Shown: positions 1-8,400 of the stretch, one piece after another
Layout of the letters: the number at the start of each line of letters is the position of its first letter
How positions within the stretch are numbered: the stretch's first letter is position 1
Origin: an uncultured Verrucomicrobiales bacterium
Lineage (GTDB): Bacteria; Verrucomicrobiota; Verrucomicrobiae; Limisphaerales; CANJSG01
Reading direction: 5' to 3'
Length of the DNA stretch: 11,372 nucleotides
Assembly (NCBI GenBank): GCA_946480965.1
Contig: CAMLMI010000133.1
Coordinates: 1-11,372 of the forward strand
The notes under the pieces: generated by a model
Databases searched by the model: none
The model's input: the letters and a program-made list of their open reading frames with translations, nothing else
What the model was told of the DNA's origin: nothing
Program-made: the position numbers and the translations under genes

Positions 1-535
1 GGACGGCGTTGACGCGGACGTTGCGGGAGCCGAGTTCCTTGGCCAGCGATTGGGTGAAGCCGATCAGGCCGGCCTTGGCGGCGGCATAGGCGGGTTGGCC
101 GCGCGTGCCGGCCCGGGCAGCGAAGGATGCGATGTTCACAATGTGCCCCTCCCGCGCGGACGCCATCGTCCGGGAAACGGCCTGGGCGCAGAGGAAGGAG
201 CCCTTGAGGTTCACGTCCTGGACGCGTTGCCAATCCACATCGGTAAGACGGGCCACGGAGTCGTCCAAGGCGAGTCCGGCGTTGTTCACCAGGCAGTCGA
301 TCCGGCTCCAATGCTCCAGCACTTGGTCGATGCCTGATTTCACCGATTCGCGCGCGGTCACATCCAGGATCAGGGGCAGCAGCGCAGGATCGGCGTTCCA
401 CTCGGCCGCGCGCCGGGAAGCTGCGGCGACCTTCCAGCCTGCGCGCAGAAACCCTGCGACCAAGCCCCGGCCCAGCCCCCCGGCGGCACCGGTGACGACG
501 ACGACGGGTTGGACGGTTCCACCAGGATCGGACAC
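1..535 (-). CDS. SDR-family NAD(P)-dependent oxidoreductase, FabG-like (partial, C-terminus beyond left edge)
   Basis: This is a classical short-chain dehydrogenase/reductase: a cytoplasmic Rossmann-fold enzyme that reduces a carbonyl or oxidises an alcohol with NAD(P)(H). The 178 codons present show the family motifs in order: cofactor loop TGAAGGLG (residues 15-22), Asp58 in the adenine-binding position, NNAG (84-87), and a complete Asn109-Ser137-Tyr150-Lys154 tetrad (Tyr and Lys in YAAAK). The usual R-V-N-A-V segment follows and the frame stays open to base 1. Family members are about 240-260 residues, so roughly 60-80 are missing. The start is GTG at 535: an in-frame TAG lies four codons upstream and no ATG is available before the cofactor loop. 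No Shine-Dalgarno is visible. It is divergent from rpmE. FabG-like similarity does not fix the substrate: 3-ketoacyl-ACP, sugars or steroids are all possible. Confidence 0.9.
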   Translation of the reverse strand, partial: MSDPGGTVQPVVVVTGAAGGLGRGLVAGFLRAGWKVAAASRRAAEWNADPALLPLILDVTARESVKSGIDQVLEHWSRIDCLVNNAGLALDDSVARLTDVDWQRVQDVNLKGSFLCAQAVSRTMASAREGHIVNIASFAARAGTRGQPAYAAAKAGLIGFTQSLAKELGSRNVRVNAV

Positions 536-666
536 GGCGCGACGCTAGCGACGGAGCTTGGCCGTCCGCCATCCCGGATTCGTCCCGGCGGGGAGAAGCG
601 GCTTCAGATGAGGGAAAATTGCTCTTGTCACGGCCCGCTTCACTGATACTTTCGCCCGCCTTTGCT
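536..666. other. Divergent intergenic region between the SDR gene and rpmE
   Basis: These 131 bases must hold the start signals for both the leftward SDR gene and rightward rpmE. TTGTCA at 625-630 matches a sigma-70 -35 box at 5 of 6 positions and GATACT at 645-650 matches a -10 box at 4 of 6, but the 14-base spacing is shorter than the usual 16-18. The pair is only a weak candidate for the rpmE promoter. No Shine-Dalgarno precedes the rpmE ATG. I see no RNA gene or small ORF here that I can support. Confidence 0.35.
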
Positions 667-921
667 ATGAAAGCTGACATTCATCCGAACTACCAGGATG
701 CCGAAATCCGCTGCGCGTGCGGCAATGTGATCCACACCCGCTCGGTGAAGAAGTCGATCGTGGTCGGCATCTGCAATGCCTGCCATCCGTTCTACACCGG
801 ACAGCAGAAGTTCGTGGACACCGCCGGCCGCGTGGACAAGTTCCAGCAGCGCATGGCCAAGACCCAAGCCGTCCAGGCCGCCGCCGCCGAGGCCGCGACC
901 ACCAAGAAGAAGCGCAAGTAG
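667..921 (+). CDS. rpmE: 50S ribosomal protein L31 (bL31, zinc-binding C+ form)
   Basis: This is a structural protein of the large ribosomal subunit, found at the central protuberance and contributing to the bridge with the 30S head. The 84-residue product opens with the family signature MKADIHPNY. It keeps four cysteines, Cys16 and Cys18 (CAC) plus Cys36 and Cys39 (CNAC), which mark the zinc-binding C+ paralogue rather than the C- form made under zinc starvation. The conserved core [10 protein letters not shown] and GRVDKF follows at 40-59. An Ala/Lys-rich tail (about 68-84, ending in KKKRK) extends past the usual core of about 66-70 residues and probably contacts rRNA. The ATG at 667 begins the canonical N-terminus; an in-frame upstream start at 619 would add 16 unconserved residues. 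prfA follows 114 bases downstream beyond a strong hairpin. Identification is secure. Confidence 0.97.
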   Translation: MKADIHPNYQDAEIRCACGNVIHTRSVKKSIVVGICNACHPFYTGQQKFVDTAGRVDKFQQRMAKTQAVQAAAAEAATTKKKRK

Positions 922-933
922 CCCCTTTCCAGC

Positions 934-971
934 AACCGCCCGCCCGCCTCGTCCGAGGTTGGCGGGCGGTT
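934..971 (+). terminator. Hairpin after rpmE, probable intrinsic terminator or attenuator
   Basis: AACCGCCCGCC at 934-944 pairs perfectly over 11 bases with GGCGGGCGGTT at 961-971. Inside it, CCTCG (947-951) pairs with CGAGG (954-958). The structure starts 13 bases after the rpmE stop. Only a short, broken T-run follows (TTT, then GCATTT), so termination may be partial, letting some transcripts continue into prfA. Confidence 0.7.
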
Positions 972-1035
972 TGCATTTCCGGCCTGCCCCGGCCGGGAAG
1001 ACGTCCGCCTCTCCGTCCGAGCCTGTTTTCTTCAC

Positions 1036-2111
<1,076 letters not shown>

Positions 2112-2115
<4 letters not shown>

Positions 2116-2684
2116 CCATCCAAGGACTCATCTTCGACTGCGACGGCACATTGGCCGACACCATGCCTTCGCACTGGCGGGCGTGGCAGTTCGTTAGCCA
2201 GAAGCACGGCATCCATTTCCCCGAAGACCGCTTCTACTCCCTCGGCGGCGTGCCCACCCGCGACATCGTGAAGATGCTGGCCGTGGAGCAGAACCTCGCC
2301 ATCGATCCCCTCGCCGTGGCCAAGGAAAAGGAGCAGGCCTATCTGCCCCACCTCAGCTCCGTGCGCCCGGTGGAACACGTCGTCGCCATCGCCCGCAAAC
2401 ATGTCGGCAAGCTCCCGATGGCCGTCGCTTCCGGCGGCAGCCGCCATGTGATCAACGACGTGCTCGTGCATCTCGGCATCCGTGAATGGTTCGCCGCCGT
2501 CGTGACCAGCGAGGACGTGGTGAACCAGAAGCCCGCGCCCGACATCTTTCTCGAAGCCGCCCGGCGCATCGGCGTCGATCCGAAGTTCTGCCGCGCCTAC
2601 GAGGACACGGAACTCGGTCTCCAGGGCATCCGCGCGGCCGGGATGCACGCCATCGATGTGCGCATCGTCGAGTCGGTCGTTTGA
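2112..2684 (+). CDS. HAD-superfamily phosphatase, YqaB / beta-phosphoglucomutase-like
   Basis: This is probably a cytoplasmic Mg-dependent phosphatase acting on a small sugar phosphate. The 190-residue protein shows the four HAD motifs: DCDGT with nucleophile Asp9 and acid/base Asp11, Ser107 in VASGGS, Lys140 in QKPAPD, and the acidic pair Glu164-Asp165 in YEDTELG. The helical cap inserted after motif I marks subfamily IA. The PSHWRAW segment after motif I and the ending GIRAAGMHAIDVR resemble E. coli YqaB, a fructose-1-phosphatase, as I recall it. A mutase or a phosphoglycolate phosphatase-like role cannot be excluded. Its ATG lies inside the last codons of prfA (ATGA overlap), which implies co-transcription and probably translational coupling. 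A functional link to translation termination is not evident. Confidence 0.88.
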
Positions 2685-2723
2685 TCCGGAACGAGTCGTT
2701 GGTCTGGCGGATCAGCGATACAT

Positions 2724-2768
2724 CGGTCCGGGGCGAGATGTCTTGCTGCGGCCCATCCGCTCGGACCG
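2724..2768. other. Inverted repeat between the phosphatase and DNA glycosylase genes
   Basis: CGGTCCG at 2724-2730 is perfectly complementary to CGGACCG at 2762-2768. GGGC (2731-2734) can also pair with GCCC (2751-2754), leaving a bulge on the 3' side. It sits in the 108-base gap before the glycosylase start. With no T-tract it is not a standard terminator. It could be a processing site, an operator or chance. Confidence 0.3.
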
Positions 2769-2792
2769 TTCTTGAGCCAACTTTTCCGAGAA

Positions 2793-3386
2793 ATGACGCC
2801 GTCCCCGTTGCCGCGAGAATTCTACGACCGCTCGGCGGCCGTGGTCGCGCCGGAGCTGCTCGGGCACTGGCTCCTGAGGCGCACGGAGGCGGGTTGGACC
2901 GGGGGGCGGATCGTGGAGACGGAGGCGTATCTCGCTGCGGGCGATCCGGCCTGCCACGCCGCGAAGGGCCGGACGGCGCGGAACGCGTCGATGTGGGGGC
3001 CGCCGGGCCGGGCCTACGTGTATTTCATCTACGGCGTCCACCATTGCTTCAACGCTGTGTGCTGCGCCGAAGGCGTGGCCGAAGCGGTGCTGGTCCGCGC
3101 CATCGAGCCGGACATCGGCGCGAACGCCTCCGGACCCGGCCGGATCTGCGCGGTGCTGGGCATTGATCGTGCGCTGGACGGGACGGATCTGTGCTCGGCG
3201 GAATCGCCCGTAATCATTGCGCGCAACCCGGACGCGGCCGCTTTTCTCGCGGAACGGGCCCCGTTGCGGATCGGGCCGAGGATCGGGATCTCGCGGGCGG
3301 TGGATCTGCCGCTGCGGTTCCATCTGGAGGGATCGCGCGCCGTGTCCGGGCGGAGATGGAAGGCCGGACCCACGCCGTCGCGATGA
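2793..3386 (+). CDS. DNA-3-methyladenine glycosylase, AAG/MPG family
   Basis: This base-excision repair enzyme removes alkylated purines such as 3-methyladenine and hypoxanthine by flipping the base and cleaving the N-glycosidic bond. The 197-residue product matches the usual bacterial length. GRIVETEAY (38-46) holds the catalytic glutamate (Glu44, equivalent to human Glu125) and Tyr46. DPACHAAKGRTARN (51-64) and the YVYFIYG segment (75-81) follow; Tyr80 aligns with the human intercalating Tyr162. GPGRICAVLGI (114-124) is also conserved. The C-terminal RFHLEG...AVSG replaces the more usual RF...FVS ending. The ATG at 2793 is chosen because it gives a normal-length N-terminus; an in-frame TTG at 2772 would add seven residues. 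It lies 108 bases after the phosphatase, so it may share that transcript or have its own promoter, and it converges on the next gene. Confidence 0.93.
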   Translation: MTPSPLPREFYDRSAAVVAPELLGHWLLRRTEAGWTGGRIVETEAYLAAGDPACHAAKGRTARNASMWGPPGRAYVYFIYGVHHCFNAVCCAEGVAEAVLVRAIEPDIGANASGPGRICAVLGIDRALDGTDLCSAESPVIIARNPDAAAFLAERAPLRIGPRIGISRAVDLPLRFHLEGSRAVSGRRWKAGPTPSR

Positions 3387-3387
3387 A

Positions 3388-3412
3388 GTCCGGCCGGGCT
3401 CGCGGGCTGGAC
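3388..3412. terminator. Possible bidirectional terminator hairpin between convergent genes
   Basis: GTCCGGCC (3388-3395) and GGCTGGAC (3405-3412) form an 8-bp stem with one G-U pair and a 9-base loop. It starts 2 bases after the glycosylase stop, in the 63-base gap between two convergent genes where a terminator is expected. No T-tract follows on either strand, so confidence is modest. Confidence 0.4.
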
Positions 3413-3449
3413 CATCCACGCGGTTCCGGTTCGACGGCGTCGTTTCCGC

Positions 3450-5249
3450 TCAGCGCAGCGTCAGCTCGCGGGGCTCGCCGTGGACGCTGAGCAGCACGTT
3501 GCTGCGGCCGATGGAGACGACTTCGGCGCCGGATACGAGGTCTCCGGCGAAAACCAGCCGACCGTTGATCGTTGCGGAAGGACGCTTCGAGCCGAAGAAG
3601 ATGCCCTGGAGCCGATAGTCGATCGGCTTGGCCACAGGCGGGGCAGGGGCGACTGGAATGGAAGCGGGCGGGGTCGCCAGGGACACGGGTTTCTGATGAA
3701 CCGGGGCGGGTTCCACGAGGACAGGCTCGGCCACGGGGCTCTTGTCGGGCTCTGCCGGTGTTGCCACCGCGGCCGCGGGCTGCGGGGTCGGGGGCGAGGG
3801 TTTTTCAGGGGTGGCGGCGGCGAACGTTGTCGGACGGGCGGGACGGCTTCCCGGTTTCTCGGCGAATTGGGAGAGGATCAGCACCAGGGCCACGCTGGCG
3901 GCGGCCGGTGCGCCGATCCACAGCCACCAGGGAGCGGGGCGACCGTTTGCGGGCACGGGAGGCGGTGGCGCGGACACAGCCCCGGTTTTGGCCTCCGGGG
4001 CGGGCTGCGGGCGCGGCGCGGGTTTGCCTTCGGCCACGAGGCGCCACGCGTCCACGCGGTCGGCCAGGCCGAGGGAGGCGAGAAACTCCAGGTTCAGTCC
4101 GGGAACGGTCTTGTCGCCGGGGCGGGTCTGCTTTTCGCGGAGGAATGCATTGGCCGCGTGGACGGCGATGGTGGCGCAGAATTCGCGCGTGGCCCCGCGT
4201 TCCGGGTGGTGGTGAAAGGCGGCGGCTTCGAGCAGCGGCACGGGCATGCTCCAGAGACCGAGGAGATATGCGCCGACATCGGCGTGGCTCGCGCCGAGTT
4301 CGCGTTCCTCGACGGCCCAGAGCGGTTCCTCGCCGGTGGTGGAGGCGTTGAGCACGGCGTTGTAGGCGTCGCCGAGATTGCTGGAGAGGATGAGCTTGCC
4401 GATGTCGTGCAACAGGCCGGCGGTAAAGGCTTCGTCGGCGGCCTTGGCGTCGCCGGTCTGGTGCAGCGTGATGCGCTTGGCGGCGGTGCCGACCGCGAGG
4501 CTGTGAGCCCAGAGGGAATCGAGTGAGAGCCGGCTGGCCTTGGTCTGGTCGGCCTTCGAGTAAACCTGGATGCAGAGCAGGATGGAGCGGACCGTCTCCA
4601 TGCCGAGCGTGAGGATCGCGTGCGAAGGACTGGTGATCTTTTCCGGGAGCCCGAAGAAGGCGGAGTTCACCATCTGGAGCAGCTTGGCCGTCATCGCGAG
4701 ATCCTTGGCGATGGCGTCCGCGATCTGGTCCACGCTGGCGTTGGGCGATTCGAGGTGTTTGACGACCTCGAAATAGACCGAGGGCAGGCTGGGGAAATTC
4801 TGCACCTTGGCCACGAGCGCCTTCACCCGGTCCGTGCCCATCCAGGCGTCGAGCGCGAGGGCGCGCTGCAGGGTGGAGACGAGCTCGGAGGCCGCGACCG
4901 GCTTGGGAATGAAATGATGGTGGCCCCAGACGCAGGTCATCATCAGTTCCTTGTCCGCGAAGCTCGAACGGATGAAGCGCAGCGTGCCGGGATGCTCCTG
5001 GCCCACGCGGTTGAGGAGATCGGCCCCGGTCATGCCGGGCATGTGCATGTCGGCGACGACGACGTCGAACGCGGAGGATCGCAGCCGCTCGATCGCCTCG
5101 TTGCCGGAGGCGGCGAAGGCCGCTTCCCACGGCGTGGACAGAGCCGCGAGGTCGCGCTCCAGTTGGGCGAGGACCTCGGCTTCGTCATCGACGAAGAGGA
5201 TGCGTTTTTTCATGGCGATCATCCGGGAACCGGTGCCGATTCCGGCCAT
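3450..5249 (-). CDS. Membrane-anchored REC-HDOD response regulator with GspB/PulC-like periplasmic C-terminal domain
   Basis: This is a probable signalling protein. Numbering from the ATG at 5249, residues 13-135 form a receiver domain with Asp21/Asp22, phospho-acceptor Asp67 in VVVADMHMPG, Ser95 and Lys116 (IPKP), so phosphorylation looks possible. Residues about 145-350 are an HDOD domain with HDIGK at 281-285 but no GYP motif, so cyclic-di-GMP hydrolysis is not predicted. A hydrophobic helix at about 441-461 (starting WWLWIGAPAA) is followed by a Pro/Ala-rich linker (464-541). A final domain (543-599) contains YRLQGIFF, SATINGRLVFAGD and VSIGRSNVLL and resembles the C-terminal region of type II secretion GspB/PulC-like proteins. 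The predicted topology is signalling domains in the cytoplasm and tail in the periplasm. GGGGA before 5249 favours that start, but the ATG at 5213 gives the canonical MKKRILFVDDE opening. It is divergent from the exported dehydrogenase gene. Confidence 0.85.
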   Translation of the reverse strand: MAGIGTGSRMIAMKKRILFVDDEAEVLAQLERDLAALSTPWEAAFAASGNEAIERLRSSAFDVVVADMHMPGMTGADLLNRVGQEHPGTLRFIRSSFADKELMMTCVWGHHHFIPKPVAASELVSTLQRALALDAWMGTDRVKALVAKVQNFPSLPSVYFEVVKHLESPNASVDQIADAIAKDLAMTAKLLQMVNSAFFGLPEKITSPSHAILTLGMETVRSILLCIQVYSKADQTKASRLSLDSLWAHSLAVGTAAKRITLHQTGDAKAADEAFTAGLLHDIGKLILSSNLGDAYNAVLNASTTGEEPLWAVEERELGASHADVGAYLLGLWSMPVPLLEAAAFHHHPERGATREFCATIAVHAANAFLREKQTRPGDKTVPGLNLEFLASLGLADRVDAWRLVAEGKPAPRPQPAPEAKTGAVSAPPPPVPANGRPAPWWLWIGAPAAASVALVLILSQFAEKPGSRPARPTTFAAATPEKPSPPTPQPAAAVATPAEPDKSPVAEPVLVEPAPVHQKPVSLATPPASIPVAPAPPVAKPIDYRLQGIFFGSKRPSATINGRLVFAGDLVSGAEVVSIGRSNVLLSVHGEPRELTLR

Positions 5250-5491
5250 GAACGTCCCCGGACAGCGCGCAGCTACCGCAGAGGTATCGTCAATGTAGGC
5301 GAGGGACTTGAGCGGGCGGAGGAAGACAGCCGCTCAAATACCACGCGCCACGAACCGGCTATTGGAAGGGGGCGGGATCGTCCATTGGTGGGGATCGATG
5401 GGGTGTGTCCTAAAAAGTTTCACTGCGAGTCCAGTTTAGGCTGGCTTGCGTGGATGTGCCCTGTATATGCAATGCCAACACCCGGCGCGCC
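5250..5491. other. Divergent regulatory spacer between the HDOD regulator and the exported dehydrogenase
   Basis: These 242 bases contain no supportable gene. They hold an 8-bp inverted repeat at 5308-5337 and an imperfect direct repeat in which ATTGG is followed by GGGATCG (5361-5380 and 5384-5397). A short AT-richer patch with CCTAAAAAGTTT (5409-5420) also lies here. Promoters for both flanking genes should be here, but I found no convincing -35/-10 pair. Confidence 0.4.
5308..5337. promoter_or_regulatory. Perfect 8-bp inverted repeat in the divergent spacer, possible operator or leader hairpin
   Basis: TTGAGCGG (5308-5315) and CCGCTCAA (5330-5337) are exact reverse complements separated by 14 bases. 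The site is 59 bases upstream of the regulator start at 5249 and 155 bases upstream of the dehydrogenase ATG. Spacing and symmetry fit a dimeric regulator site or a 5' UTR hairpin of the leftward transcript. Function is inferred only from position. Confidence 0.35.
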
Positions 5492-8400
5492 ATGCTCACC
5501 CCCTCCAATAAACTGCGGACAGGCATCGTGGCCTTGGGATTACGGGCTGCTTGGCTCTGGGCCTGCGTGGTTTGGATGGGGGGAATGTTTTCGGCTTCGG
5601 CGGCTTTGGTTCATCGCTGGTCCTTCAATGAGCCTTCCGGCACGGTGGCGGCAGGAACGGTTTTGGTCGATTCGGTGGGCGGGTCCGAAGCGGTGGTTCG
5701 AGGAGTGGGCGCGACGCGGAACGGATCGGCCCTGACCCTGCCGGGCACGACTTCCGGCAACGTGGGGCAGAGCACGATCTCGGCGTATGTGGACCTGCCG
5801 AACGGCTTGGTATCCTCGAAGACCGATCTGACCTTCGAGCTTTGGGCCGCGCCGCTGTCGCACAAGTCGTGGCAGCGGCTGATCGACTGCGGGAACATGA
5901 ACATCGCCGGAATCGGCGGCGGGGCCCCGGGCGAAGTCACCGGCGACGGCACGACTGCGCCGGGGGGAACGGAGTCGTCGGACGACATCCTGCTGGCCTT
6001 GTCGCGCGGCGGCAGCTTGAACGAGCAACGGTTGGAAGGTCGGATCAATGGCGGCGGAACGTTGATCACCGATTCGGCGCTCAGCACCTCGGCGGGCACG
6101 CGCTACCACTACGTGCTGGTCTTCGAGGACCAGGCCGGGAGCTTTGGCGCGAATGGCGGGCAGTTGCGCTGGTATCGGAACGGAACCTTCGTCGCGTCGG
6201 TCGATCTCGGCTTCCGCTTGGCGTCGCTGAACGACGTGAACAACTGGATCGGCCGCTCGCAGTGGAGCGGCGACATGAACGCCCATGTGGCGCTGCACGA
6301 GTTGCGCGTCCACGATGCGGCGCTCACGCCGGCGGAAATCCAGGCCAGCTTCGCCGCCGGACCGGACGCGACCATCTCGCCTCCGACCGCCGCAGCGGAC
6401 CGGTTCTCCATCCATCGCGGCCAGCATGGATTGTTTCCCGTGCTCAACAACGACACGGGAAGCGTCAATGCCGCCAGCGTCGAGATCGTGCAGGCTCCGC
6501 AGTTCGGCACCGCTTCGGCCGACGGCCAAGGACGCATCCACTACGCGCATGGCGGCGGAGCGGCGACTTCGGATGCGTTCACCTATCGCGTGAGCGGCGC
6601 GGGCGGAACCTCGGAGCCGGCCACGGTCACGGTCGATGTCGCGACGGTTTTGCGCCTGACCAACAACGTGCTGAACGTGCCCGCCACGCCCCCGGCCACG
6701 ACCATCGCCTTGCAGAACGCGTTCACCGGAGTGTCGCAACCCGTCGCGCTGGCCACACCGCCGGGCGAAACCAATCGGCTTTTTGTCTGCGAAAAGGGCG
6801 GGTTGCTCCGCGTCTTCACTAACATCTTCGCGGCGAATCCTTCGGCGGGAACCTTCTTGAATCTGCCCGCGCTCCTGACTTCGCGCGGCGAGTCGATCCG
6901 CACCCAGAGCGAGCAGGGCTTGCTGGGATTGGCCTTCCATCCCGGCTATGCCACGAACCGGTTCTTCTTCGTCTTCTATTCCGTGACCAAGAGCGGCGTG
7001 GTCTATAACCGCGTTTCCCGTTTCACCACCCAGGCGGCCAATCCGAACGCCGCCGACACCGCTTCCGAGCTCATCCTGTTGGAGCAGCGCGACGACGCCG
7101 ACAACCACAACGGTGGCGATCTCCACTTCGGTCCCGACGGCTATCTCTACATCGCCACCGGCGACGAGGGCGGTGGCGACGACCAATACAACAACAGCCA
7201 GAAGATCAACGCCGACTTCTTCTCCGCGATTCTCCGCATCGACGTGGACAAGCGTCCGAGCAGCTTGGAACCAAACACCCACGCCGCCGTGATCCGCGAT
7301 GGCGGCGTCGCCCGATACGCGGTGCCGTCGGACAACCCGTTCGTCGGTGCCACCAGCTTCAATGGCGCGACCGTCAATCCGACCACCGTGCGCACCGAGT
7401 TCTGGGCCGTGGGGATGCGCAATCCGTGGAGAATGTCCTTCGACCCCGTGACCGGATGGCTGTGGGTCGGCGATGTCGGACAGGGCGCGCGCGAGGAGAT
7501 CGACATCGTGACCTCCGGCGGCAACTACGGCTGGGCCTTTCGCGAGGGCACACTGAACGGACCCAAGTCCGGCTCGGCTCCGGCCAATTTCAACACCGTC
7601 CACAAGACGCCCATCTACTCCTACGCGCGCGGCTCCGGCACCTTCCAGGGCAATTCCGTGACGGGCGGTTTGGTTGCGCGGAACAACCGCTTCCCGGCGT
7701 TTGAAGGGCTCTACTTCTTCGCCGACTACGGCTCGGGCAACATCTGGACGCTGCGGACCAACGCCGTCGGCGCACCGACCGTCCAGCGCATCGCGGGCGA
7801 GGGCGGCATCGTGGCGTTCGGCCGAGACCCCTCGAACCACGACGTGCTGCTGGCCGACATCGATGGTGGGCGCATTCTCCGTCTCGTCGTCACCACGGCG
7901 GTGGGCAGCTATCCGCAGACCTTGGCCGACACCGGGCTCTTCGCCGATCCACAGGCGCTGGCTCCGTCGCAGGGCGTGTTGCCCTACGCGGTGAACCTCC
8001 CGTTCTGGAGCGACCACGCGCTGAAGCGCCGCTGGTTCGTCGTGCCCGATGCGACGAACACGATGGTCTGGTCGCGTGACGGTTTGTGGACCTATCCGGC
8101 GGGCACGGTCTGGGTGAAGCACTTCGACCTCGAACTGGAGCGCGGCAATCCCGCCACGCGGAAACGGCTGGAGACACGCTTGCTGGTGAAGAACCAGGCC
8201 GGAGCCTACGGCGTCAGCTACCGATGGAACGACGCCGGGACGGAGGCGACGCTGGTTGCGGACGAAGGGGTGAACTTCAACCTGTCCGTCACCAACCACG
8301 GCGCGGTGCAGACGCAGAATTGGCGCATCCCCAGCCGCGCCGAGTGCATGGTCTGCCACACGCCTCAGGCCGGATTCTCGCTGTCCTTCAACACCCGGCA

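Noticed and set aside
625..650. Strong sigma-70 promoter for rpmE
   Set aside because: TTGTCA and GATACT are individually fair matches but the 14-base spacing is too short for confidence, so it is mentioned only within the spacer entry.
2772..2792. TTG at 2772 as start of the DNA glycosylase
   Set aside because: It adds seven unconserved residues; ATG at 2793 gives a normal family N-terminus.
3480..4526. Plus-strand open frame of 348 codons opposite the HDOD gene
   Set aside because: Gly/Arg-rich with no motif; the minus-strand frame has clear REC and HDOD residues.
3450..5249. Interpretation as an HD-GYP cyclic-di-GMP phosphodiesterase because of HDIGK
   Set aside because: The GYP motif and the remaining metal ligands are not seen, and the segment around 145-350 fits HDOD better.
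5401..5425. Insertion-sequence end suggested by GGTGTGTCCTAAAAAG
   Set aside because: No matching inverted end, target duplication or transposase is present in the window.
5450..5491. GTG at 5450 as start of the dehydrogenase gene
   Set aside because: It adds 14 residues, including two Cys, ahead of an otherwise ideal signal peptide that begins at the ATG at 5492.
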